DNA of 5,649 nucleotides from Bacteroidota bacterium (lineage in GTDB: Bacteria > Bacteroidota > Bacteroidia > Flavobacteriales_F > PHOS-HE28). A program made the translations under genes and the position numbers. How positions within the stretch are numbered: the stretch's first letter is position 1; every line of letters begins with the position of its first letter. The notes below the pieces were generated by a model. It was not told the DNA's origin. It saw nothing but the letters and a program-made list of their open reading frames with translations, and ran no database searches. Location: positions 1-5,649 of the forward strand of contig CAUJFM010000038.1 in the NCBI GenBank assembly GCA_963169595.1, given 5' to 3'. Positions 1-5,649 of the stretch are shown piece after piece.

Positions 1-1
1 G

Positions 2-817
2 GTGCCGCCGAACGTGGGCCTGTTGGGCTACGAGCTGGTGGCCACGGCCACGGTGAGCACGGCCAACACGGATGGTGATCCGGCCAACAACAGCGCCACC
101 GACCTGCGCACCATCACCGGGGCCTACGACCCCAACGACAAGCTGGCGGTGACCAGCCTGGGCAGCAACAGCGCCTGGCTGATCAACGCCGACGAGTGGA
201 TCGACTACATCATCCGTTTCCAGAACACGGGCACGGACACCGCCTTCACGGTGGTGATCACCGATACGCTGCCACCGAACCTTGATCCCAGTACGATAGC
301 GATCGGGGCGGCGTCCCATCCCTTCACTTGGGAACTGCGCGATGCGGGCACGCTGAAGTTCTACTTCCCCAACATCCTGCTCCCGGACAGCAACGTGAAT
401 GAGCAGCAGAGCCATGGCTACGTGGGCTTCCGCATCCGTCCGCGCCAGCCACTGCTGCCGGGCGCAACCATCGAGAACATCGCCAACATCTACTTCGACT
501 TCAACCCGCCCATCATCACCGAGCCGAGCGTGCTGGTGGCGGAGTTCAGCACGGGGGACAGCGAATGGGACCCGGAGGTGCTGCATATCGCTCCCAATCC
601 AGCGTCAGATCAGCTCGTGGTGTGGCACCTCACAGATAAAATGATCGGTGGCAGCCTGCGTGTGATCGGTACGGACGGAAGGACCATTGCCAGTGCCTCG
701 ATCACGAACGACCGCATTGTCGTTGATCTATCATCCTTGTCCGCTGGTCTTTACGTGCTACAGGTGCGTGACATCGACCAACGTGTGCATCATACGAACT
801 TCGTCATAGGCCGATAG
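2..817 (+). CDS. C-terminal part of a T9SS-exported surface protein (YDPNDK module plus type A sorting domain), 5' truncated
   Basis: The frame is open at the left edge, so this is the last 271 residues of a longer protein; the GTG at position 2 lies inside a domain and is not a start. Residues 1-40 are the tail of a DUF11-like beta-sandwich ending in a 'PANNSA' segment. Residues 42-47 read YDPNDK and open a module (probably the one Pfam calls DUF7619) containing IRFQNTGTD, VVITDTLP and, at residues 163-170, IYFDFNPP. After the linker EPSVLVAEFST comes a type A sorting domain of about 80 residues: an APNPASDQL start, a central GTDGRTI turn, DLSSLSAGLYVLQV and a FVIGR end. By family knowledge such domains direct cargo from the periplasm across the outer membrane by T9SS and are then removed. 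The binding or catalytic part lies upstream and is unseen, so function is unknown. Codon use is very GC-biased up to about 570 and looser in the sorting domain. Confidence 0.9.
   Translation: MPPNVGLLGYELVATATVSTANTDGDPANNSATDLRTITGAYDPNDKLAVTSLGSNSAWLINADEWIDYIIRFQNTGTDTAFTVVITDTLPPNLDPSTIAIGAASHPFTWELRDAGTLKFYFPNILLPDSNVNEQQSHGYVGFRIRPRQPLLPGATIENIANIYFDFNPPIITEPSVLVAEFSTGDSEWDPEVLHIAPNPASDQLVVWHLTDKMIGGSLRVIGTDGRTIASASITNDRIVVDLSSLSAGLYVLQVRDIDQRVHHTNFVIGR
482..553 (+). repeat. Copy 1 of a 72-bp block shared with the next gene
   Basis: This block codes for the end of the YDPNDK module and the linker before the sorting domain (ANIYFDFNPP through VAEFST). Aligned without gaps to 2811-2882 it shows 67 of 72 identical bases by my count. 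Two of the five mismatches fall in one codon (ATC versus GTG) and the other three are silent third-position changes. The sorting domains immediately downstream are clearly diverged. Confidence 0.85.
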
Positions 818-837
818 CACCGGCCGTTCACGTCAAC

Positions 838-861
838 ATGACCAGCGGAAACCGACCATGA
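838..861 (+). other. Seven-codon mini-ORF overlapping the start of the next gene
   Basis: The 40-base gap between genes 1 and 2 contains ATG at 838, which opens a frame reading MTSGNRP and stops at TGA 859-861. That stop overlaps the ATG of the next gene at 858-860 in an ATGA arrangement. The only purine-rich stretch before the gene 2 start is GGAA at 847-850, a weak Shine-Dalgarno-like site about seven bases upstream of the ATG. Many Bacteroidota genes do without a strong Shine-Dalgarno, so the overlap could allow translational coupling, but a chance ATG is at least as likely. No promoter consensus or terminator hairpin is visible in the gap. Confidence 0.25.
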
Positions 862-3137
862 CCATCACCCGAACCATCGCCCTTTTGGCCACCTGGTCCC
901 TTGCGGCTCCTGCATGGTCCCAGTTCGTGATCCCCGATTGGCGCTTCCGCGACTGGTTGGAGCAGATCGTGCCCGCTGCGGTGAACGGCGACACGCTCAT
1001 CACGGACCACCCGGATGTGCTGGCACTCACCACCATGACCGTTGGTAGCAACTGTGTGAACTGCACACCGCCGAACCCGCAGAACATCGCAGGTATCGAG
1101 TTTTTCGTGAACCTGGAGTACCTCAACATCTCCTACTGCGAGATCGGACAGGTGCAGAACCTTCCGAACAAGATCCGGGAGCTGCGCATGGACTACATCC
1201 CCGATCTCGTCTCCATCGACCATTGGCCTGATTCCGCCCGGTACATCAGTGCCATCCACGACTACTACTGGGACGGACCTTCAACCATGCAACCGGTTCC
1301 ACCACTGCCTCCCTATCTGGAATACCTGGACCTCTACGCCAACCTGCTGGATACCCTGCGCGATATTCCGCCCACGCTGCGCCAGTTGAAGATGGACCGC
1401 AACCGTCTGGACTACTTTCCCGTGCTTCCGAACGAGCTCCGCCACCTCAACATCCGCGGCAACCTGGTGCCATCCATTCCTTCCTTGCCGGACAGCCTGC
1501 GCTATCTGGATGTGGGTGGCCTCAATCCCTATCCCTCACTGCCACCCTTCCCGCCCTTCCTTGAGCAGTTCCACTGCACTTACATCAATACGCTGCAGGA
1601 GTTCCCGCCCTTCCCGTCCACGTTGCAGGTGATCAATACCACCGGTACCAACACAGCCTGCTATCCTTATGTGCCGCCATCGGTGACCACTTGGGACGTG
1701 GCGACAGGACTGGCATGCATTCCCAACCTGCCGCCCTTCCTCAGCTCCGGCAACGCCGCATCGAAGCCCCTTTGCAACATCATCAACAGCACCTGTCCCA
1801 CCATGTCCGGTGCCACCGGCACGCTCTTCCTGGACAACAATGGTGATGGGGTGTGGGATAGCGGTGAGCCGCCTCTCACTGCGGGTTGGGTGGTGGAGGC
1901 CGGGGGCGGCAACCTGGCAGGTGTCAATAGTGCGGGGTATTACTTCCTGCCCCTCGATCTGGGCGAACACATCGTGACCGGTGGGTTGATACCGTGGATG
2001 ACGCAGACCACACCCGCCCACCAGGTCAGCATCACCCAACCGGTCCAAGTGGACAGCCTCAACCACATCGGCTTCCAAGTGACACCAGGCGTGGTGGACC
2101 ACGAGGTGCAGCTGTATAACGTGGGGATCCCACCTCGTCCCGGCTTTACACACAAACTGGAACTGGTGGCACGGAACGTCGGTACTCAGCTGACCAGTGG
2201 AACGGCCAGCCTGCAGTTCGACCCGGCGGACCAGTGGATGAGCGCCAGCACGGCACCATTTGACCAGACAGGTAACAGCGCCACGTGGAACACGGGTGTG
2301 CTTGCCCCAGGACAACAGTTCGCCGTGACCATTACACTGACCACACCGGCCAGTGTCCCGTTGGGCACGGTGCTCATCCATTCGGCACAAGCAACGAGCG
2401 ATGATGTCGAAGAGCACCTGAGCAACAACGCCATTGTGTATGAGCAGACCGTGGTGGCCGGCTACGACCCGAACGACAAGCAGGTGCATCCCGCGGTCCT
2501 GAGCCCGGATGAGCTACAGGCCGGAACGCGGGTGACCTACACGATCCGCTTCCAGAACACGGGCACCTTCATGGCCGAACGCGTGGTGATCACCGATACG
2601 CTGCCCGATGGCCTGCAGTGGAACAGCGTGGCGATGCTGGATGCCAGCCACCCGTTCAACTGGTTCCTGAATAATGGTGTGCTTCACTTCATCTTCGACG
2701 ACATCAACCTACCGGATAGTCAGTCCGATGAGCCGGGGAGCCATGGACAGGTGCGGTTCACGGTGCTGCCCTCACAGGACCTGTTGCCCGGTGGAACGGT
2801 CCTGAACGCTGCCAACATCTACTTCGACTTCAACCCGCCGGTGATCACCGAACCGAGCGTGCTGGTGGCGGAGTTCAGTACGAGCCTTTCCGAAAATGAC
2901 GCAGCAGGTATCCTGCTTTCGCCTGTGCCGGTCGGCGATAGGCTCAGTATGCAGGCGAAGCATCCCATAACTGCACTTCAGGTCCTTTTCGCGGATGGCC
3001 GATCGGTCCTCCGGTCGAGCGGACCACAAGCAACCATCGCCGTGATGGACGTCTCACTTCTACCGCCGGGTACCTACCTGTTACGGGCATCGCTCAGTAC
3101 AGGCGAACAGGTGCACGCGCGGTTCATCAAGTACTGA
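858..3137 (+). CDS. Secreted leucine-rich-repeat protein with SdrD-B-like, DUF11-like and YDPNDK domains and T9SS type A sorting domain
   Basis: A complete 759-residue exported protein. The ATG at 858 is chosen because it directly precedes a signal peptide: T4-R5, a hydrophobic core from I7 to A17, and probable cleavage near S21/Q22 (A-W-S before Q). Residues 84-295 form about ten LPX-type leucine-rich repeats, flanked by cysteine pairs C66/C69 and C306/C313 that could form disulfides in caps. Residues 318-375 resemble an SdrD-B/Cna-B-like domain and start with an EF-hand-like calcium loop (D326, N328, D330, D334, E337). Residues 412-534 are a DUF11-like beta-sandwich. Residues 536-675 are the module running from YDPNDK to IYFDFNPP and VAEFST, and about 683-759 are a type A sorting domain (ADGRSV turn, LLPPGTYLLRA, ending ARFIKY). 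Family knowledge supports export by Sec and then T9SS. No catalytic motif is seen; a ligand-binding or adhesive role through the repeats is inference. The gene ends two bases before the next start. Confidence 0.92.
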   Translation: MTITRTIALLATWSLAAPAWSQFVIPDWRFRDWLEQIVPAAVNGDTLITDHPDVLALTTMTVGSNCVNCTPPNPQNIAGIEFFVNLEYLNISYCEIGQVQNLPNKIRELRMDYIPDLVSIDHWPDSARYISAIHDYYWDGPSTMQPVPPLPPYLEYLDLYANLLDTLRDIPPTLRQLKMDRNRLDYFPVLPNELRHLNIRGNLVPSIPSLPDSLRYLDVGGLNPYPSLPPFPPFLEQFHCTYINTLQEFPPFPSTLQVINTTGTNTACYPYVPPSVTTWDVATGLACIPNLPPFLSSGNAASKPLCNIINSTCPTMSGATGTLFLDNNGDGVWDSGEPPLTAGWVVEAGGGNLAGVNSAGYYFLPLDLGEHIVTGGLIPWMTQTTPAHQVSITQPVQVDSLNHIGFQVTPGVVDHEVQLYNVGIPPRPGFTHKLELVARNVGTQLTSGTASLQFDPADQWMSASTAPFDQTGNSATWNTGVLAPGQQFAVTITLTTPASVPLGTVLIHSAQATSDDVEEHLSNNAIVYEQTVVAGYDPNDKQVHPAVLSPDELQAGTRVTYTIRFQNTGTFMAERVVITDTLPDGLQWNSVAMLDASHPFNWFLNNGVLHFIFDDINLPDSQSDEPGSHGQVRFTVLPSQDLLPGGTVLNAANIYFDFNPPVITEPSVLVAEFSTSLSENDAAGILLSPVPVGDRLSMQAKHPITALQVLFADGRSVLRSSGPQATIAVMDVSLLPPGTYLLRASLSTGEQVHARFIKY
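1107..1742 (+). repeat. Ten LPX-type leucine-rich repeats (residues 84-295 of gene 2)
   Basis: The register is set by a proline step. Units begin at residues 84, 103, 124, 151, 171, 191, 211, 232, 253 and 273, with lengths 19, 21, 27, 20, 20, 20, 21, 21, 20 and 19; a final PPFL at 292-295 starts an incomplete unit. The core pattern is P-x-x-L-x-x-L followed by an asparagine turn and P-x-L-P, clearest in units 4-6 (YLEYLDLYANLL, LRQLKMDRNRL, LRHLNIRGNLV). Units 7-10 keep the LPPF/FPPF proline steps but lose the asparagine. The 20-residue LPX pattern is that of YopM/IpaH-type repeats, shorter than the 22-24 residues of most leucine-rich repeats. At DNA level the units are diverged, so this is an old expansion. 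Confidence 0.85.
1809..1982 (+). other. SdrD-B-like domain with EF-hand-like calcium loop (residues 318-375 of gene 2)
   Basis: The segment starts GTLFLDNNGDG and continues VWDSGEPPL, then GWVVEAGG, SAGYYFLPLDLGEHIVTG. This is the order seen in SdrD-B/Cna-B-like beta-sandwich domains: 'G-x-V/L-F-x-D-x-N-x-D-G', a glycine-rich middle, then 'G-x-Y-x-F/L'. The twelve residues 326-337 carry D, N, D, D and E at positions 1, 3, 5, 9 and 12 of a canonical calcium loop. In staphylococcal Sdr proteins such domains form rigid calcium-stabilised stalks; by analogy this one probably spaces the leucine-rich repeats from the export modules. The stalk role is inference. Confidence 0.7.
2811..2882 (+). repeat. 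Copy 2 of the 72-bp block shared with the preceding gene
   Basis: This block matches 482-553 at 67 of 72 bases and codes for the module end and linker before the sorting domain. A second, shorter exact match between the genes is the 23-base stretch at 251-273 and 2583-2605, coding VVITDTLP. Between these points the two modules are homologous but much more diverged. Confidence 0.85.
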
Positions 3138-3139
3138 GC

Positions 3140-5649
3140 ATGCGGATACTACCTGTGGTCATCGCGATGCTGCTGTCGGGCATGATGCTCGCCCAGCAGC
3201 CGGGCACGCTCGACCCCACATTCAACCCCAGTGATGCGGGCTTCGGCCTCGGGGATGGCACTTGGGGAGGTTACGTCCATACCATGGCACGTCAGCCGGA
3301 CGGCAAGGTGATCATTGGCGGGCAGTTCGGGTGGCACAACGATCACATCGTAGGGAGTCTTTCGCGCATGAATGCGGATGGCACACGCGACGAAACGTTC
3401 CAGATCGGGCAGATCGTGAGCGGCCAGGTGTTCGCGATCGCCTTGCAGGCCGATGGCAAGATACTTCTTGGTGGGGTCTTCTCCTTGGTGAATGGCACCC
3501 CGCGTTATTGCCTGGCCCGGCTCAATGCGAACGGTTCCCTTGATACGGGATTCGATGCAGGGGTCAATTCGTTGAACGAGACGGTGATCAACTCCATCGC
3601 TCCACGGGCCGATGGCACGATCATGATCGGCGGCTGGTTCGCGAGTATCGGAGGTGTGCCGCGCAACAACATCGCACGCCTACTTGCCAATGGGGAAGTT
3701 GACACGAGCTTCGACCCCGGGAGCGGCTGCTCCGGTCAGGTATTCGCTGTTCGGAACACCGGTTCAGGCCGGGTGTTGGTGGTCGGGGAATTCGACTCGT
3801 TCAATGGCGTCCCACGGGGGGGCATCGTTCGGGTGAACGCCAACGGCTCGCTCGATCCCGGCTTCGCGGCTGGAGCCGGTGCCAGTGGGGGTAGCATTGC
3901 AGCGCTGTTGGAACGTGCTGACGGGACATTGTACGTGGGCGGTAGGTTCACCTCTTTCGATGGCCTGCCGCGCCAGTGTACAGCGCGTTTGCTGGCCAAT
4001 GGTACCGTGGATCCAACCTATGGTGGTGCCGTGGGACCGGATCTTATCGCGAGTACAGAGAACGTGAAGGCCTTGGTGGAAGCAGCTGATGGTTCCTTGC
4101 TCATCGGTGGACGGTTCACCACCGTTGGCGGCATTGCCAAGCCCTATTTTGCCAAGCTTTCCAATACCGGCGTGTTGGACCCCACTTATCCCGGGGGAAC
4201 CGGATTCAGCGCTCCGGTCCATGCCATGCTCCTGCGGCCCGATGGCAAGGCGCTCGTTGGCGGCGAGTTCGTGTACTTCGGAGATCGCACCGCCATCGGC
4301 TACACACAGCTCAGCTTGGACGGAAGCCTGGATGCCAGCTTCAATCCAGGTAACGGGTTCAATGGTGGCAATGTGAGCCAGCTTATCGTTCAGCCGGACC
4401 AGCGCACACTCGCGCTCGGCGGTTTTGCAGGGTACCAAGGTTCCAAACGACCCGGCTTGCTACGCTTGAATGCAGATGGTTCGCTCGATCCAGGTTTCGT
4501 GGCGGGTCTTCCGGGAAGTGGCAGTTTGGGCTGTATGGCCTTACAACCTGACGGGCGTATCGTGGTCGGCGGAGGCTTCACCTCGTTCGCAGGGCACTCC
4601 ACCTCGCGCATTGCACGGTTGAACAGCAATGGCTCCATCGATGCCTCGTTCACAGCGAACGGCATCAACAACACGGTGAGCCGAGCTGTTGTTCAACCGG
4701 ATGGTCGCATCATGATCTCGGGAGGCTTTACCACGGTGCAGGGAGTTGCGCGTAACCGGGTGGCACGGCTGCTGTCCGACGGTACGCTCGACCCATCGTT
4801 CGACCCCGGTTCCGGTGCGAACAATGTCGTTTTCGACATGCATGTGCAGTTCGACGGGAAGGTGTTGCTGGTCGGCAATTTCACGTCCTACAATGGCACC
4901 CCGCGCAACCGCGTGGTGCGGCTCAATGCAGATGGGTCGTTGGACACAACGTTCGATCCGGGCGCCGGTGCGAACTTCAGCATCACCGGCGCGGTATCCA
5001 CGGATGCCGGAATGGTCATGATCTGGGGGCCGTTCACCACCTTCAATGGGATCGCACGCAATGCCCTTGCACGCCTGAACCCGGACGGTAGCCTGGATCA
5101 AACGTTCAACGCTTCGGTGGTGGGCTCGGTGATCACTGCTGTGCTTCCATGTGCTGACGGGCGCATGCTCATAGCCGGATCCACCATCTTCGGAGCGGGG
5201 GGCACCACGCTCTATGGATTTGGTCGCCTACTCCCGGATGGGAGCATCGACCCCAGTTTCGAGGTGGGTATGGGTATCGACCTCGGTGCTTCATCCATGG
5301 CGCTAGCGGCTACCGGGCAAGTTCTCGTGGCGGGGGGCTTCCATTCCTACAATGGATCGGGTCGGAACCGAATCGCCCGCATCCACAATGGCCTCGGTCC
5401 ATTGGTCACCGTACGACCTCGTGTCCTCCTGGATGGACCCTTGAACACCACCACCACCATCATGGGCGACCAATTGCGTGTGCTACAGTTGCTTCCTTTC
5501 GCCGAACCTTACACAGCCATGGGATACACCCACGTTGCCGGTGGAGGTGGGGAGACCGCATCTCCCGCAGCCATCGCACCCGGTGGCAACAACAACGTCG
5601 TTGACTGGGTGCTGGTGGAACTGCGGGACCCCTTGGAGCCCGCGACCAT
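3140..5649 (+). CDS. Delta-60 (DUF5122-like) repeat beta-propeller surface protein, 3' truncated by window end
   Basis: The frame starts at ATG 3140, two bases after the previous stop, and stays open for 836 codons to the window end. I translated it codon by codon and found no stop. Residues 1-18 form a signal peptide (R2, hydrophobic V6 to L17, probable cleavage A18/Q19), which fixes the start; no Shine-Dalgarno is visible and the spacing suggests translational coupling. Residues 21-34 (TLDPTFNPS) look like the last strand of a repeat. Fourteen delta-60 repeats follow, to about residue 751. From residue 759 begins a different module: RVLLDGPL, LLPFAEPYTAMGYTH, and VVDWVLVELRD at 820-830. I associate it from memory with the C-termini of Bacteroidota exported proteins, where a T9SS sorting domain usually follows; that end is not seen here. 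Delta-60/DUF5122 repeats are predicted beta-propeller blades with no known enzymatic role. Surface location and a binding role are inference. Confidence 0.9.
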   Translation, partial: MRILPVVIAMLLSGMMLAQQPGTLDPTFNPSDAGFGLGDGTWGGYVHTMARQPDGKVIIGGQFGWHNDHIVGSLSRMNADGTRDETFQIGQIVSGQVFAIALQADGKILLGGVFSLVNGTPRYCLARLNANGSLDTGFDAGVNSLNETVINSIAPRADGTIMIGGWFASIGGVPRNNIARLLANGEVDTSFDPGSGCSGQVFAVRNTGSGRVLVVGEFDSFNGVPRGGIVRVNANGSLDPGFAAGAGASGGSIAALLERADGTLYVGGRFTSFDGLPRQCTARLLANGTVDPTYGGAVGPDLIASTENVKALVEAADGSLLIGGRFTTVGGIAKPYFAKLSNTGVLDPTYPGGTGFSAPVHAMLLRPDGKALVGGEFVYFGDRTAIGYTQLSLDGSLDASFNPGNGFNGGNVSQLIVQPDQRTLALGGFAGYQGSKRPGLLRLNADGSLDPGFVAGLPGSGSLGCMALQPDGRIVVGGGFTSFAGHSTSRIARLNSNGSIDASFTANGINNTVSRAVVQPDGRIMISGGFTTVQGVARNRVARLLSDGTLDPSFDPGSGANNVVFDMHVQFDGKVLLVGNFTSYNGTPRNRVVRLNADGSLDTTFDPGAGANFSITGAVSTDAGMVMIWGPFTTFNGIARNALARLNPDGSLDQTFNASVVGSVITAVLPCADGRMLIAGSTIFGAGGTTLYGFGRLLPDGSIDPSFEVGMGIDLGASSMALAATGQVLVAGGFHSYNGSGRNRIARIHNGLGPLVTVRPRVLLDGPLNTTTTIMGDQLRVLQLLPFAEPYTAMGYTHVAGGGGETASPAAIAPGGNNNVVDWVLVELRDPLEPAT
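3275..5392 (+). repeat. Fourteen delta-60 repeats (residues 46-751 of gene 3)
   Basis: Each unit has a 'DG-K/R/T/S then hydrophobic strand then GG-x-F' core, then 'F-x-G-x-x-R' and 'ARL-x-x-DG-S/T-L-D-x-x-F'. The first core residue falls at 54, 105, 158, 209, 261, 317, 368, 420, 471, 521, 572, 623, 673 and 725, giving spacings of 51, 53, 51, 52, 56, 51, 52, 51, 50, 51, 51, 50 and 52. Units 4, 8, 12 and 14 deviate at the turn (SGR, DQR, AGM, TGQ), and unit 13 has GSTIF instead of GG-x-F. Units 10 and 11 are the most alike at their ends (R-N-R-V, then FDPGSGAN versus FDPGAGAN). Even spacing without stops or frame slips indicates an intact coding repeat. Confidence 0.88.
5414..5649 (+). other. 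Start of a C-terminal beta-rich module after the propeller repeats
   Basis: From residue 759 of gene 3 the delta-60 periodicity stops. The new segment reads RVLLDGPL, a run of four threonines (ACC codons near 5449-5460), a leucine-rich stretch ending in LLPFAEPYTAMGYTH, a glycine-rich turn, an alanine/proline stretch, and then VVDWVLVELRD. I recall a similar arrangement ('FLEGP ... EPY ... GYTH ... DWVLVELRD') in many Bacteroidota exported proteins; I cannot name the family with certainty. It is cut off by the window end, so its length and whether a sorting domain follows are unknown. Confidence 0.6.

Noticed and set aside
2..4. GTG at position 2 as a true start for gene 1
   Set aside because: The protein begins mid-domain, with no signal peptide, while the matching domain in gene 2 extends well upstream; the frame simply enters from outside the window.
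818..857. Possible promoter or terminator between genes 1 and 2
   Set aside because: Only 40 bases, with no convincing inverted repeat plus T-run and no Bacteroidota-type -33/-7 elements; read-through in one operon is simpler.
1536..2489. A 317-codon open frame on the minus strand opposite gene 2
   Set aside because: It lies wholly inside the coding LRR/SdrD-B/DUF11 region, its translation is rich in His, Cys and Arg with no recognisable domain, and G/C-ending codons on the plus strand readily keep antisense frames open.
3262..3543. Short plus-strand frames inside gene 3 (also 3654-3836, 3879-4067, 4089-4376, 4746-5021)
   Set aside because: They are out of frame with the 836-codon propeller frame that covers them all with coherent repeats; their Arg/Ser/Trp-rich products are shadows.
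3764..4438. A 224-codon open frame on the minus strand opposite gene 3
   Set aside because: It mirrors the regular delta-60 repeats, which accounts for its length; the translation has no signal peptide or known motif.
4541..5101. A 186-codon minus-strand frame opposite gene 3
   Set aside because: Same explanation: a shadow of the repeat-coding strand with an internally repetitive, non-family-like product.
3275..5392. CRISPR array or tandem DNA repeat
   Set aside because: The periodicity of about 153 bases is at protein level with divergent DNA, an intact reading frame and no constant repeat/spacer structure.
5448..5461. Short ACC run as a possible slippage or phase-variation site
   Set aside because: Only four or so triplets encoding threonines; triplet changes would keep the frame and could not switch expression off.

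Overview
The window looks like chromosomal DNA of a high-GC member of the Bacteroidota, probably related to the Flavobacteriales. GC is roughly 60% by eye. The evidence is protein architecture: two adjacent genes end in the Bacteroidota 'YDPNDK ... IYFDFNPP' repeat module followed by a type IX secretion system (T9SS) type A sorting domain. A third gene combines delta-60 (DUF5122-like) repeats with a C-terminal module I associate with Bacteroidota surface proteins. No housekeeping gene, RNA gene, mobile element or CRISPR array is visible, so genus and species cannot be assigned.

Layout, all on the + strand. (1) Positions 1-817 hold the 3' end of a gene whose start lies upstream of the window: the tail of a beta-sandwich domain, one YDPNDK module and a sorting domain. 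(2) Positions 858-3137 hold a complete 759-residue gene: signal peptide, ten LPX-type leucine-rich repeats, an SdrD-B-like domain with an EF-hand-like calcium loop, a DUF11-like domain, a YDPNDK module and a sorting domain. (3) From position 3140 to the window end runs an 836-codon open frame, truncated at its 3' end: signal peptide, fourteen delta-60 repeats of about 51 residues, and the first part of a C-terminal module. Genes 1 and 2 are 40 bases apart, and genes 2 and 3 only 2 bases apart, so all three are probably one transcription unit.

Together they look like a set of large exported or cell-surface proteins that share a secretion route and differ in their presumed binding scaffolds (leucine-rich repeats versus beta-propellers). 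No enzyme active site is recognisable, so roles in adhesion or recognition are inference. The points most worth checking are the 2 x 7 blade count of gene 3, the effector-like leucine-rich repeats of gene 2, and the near-identical DNA block shared by genes 1 and 2 just before their divergent sorting domains.
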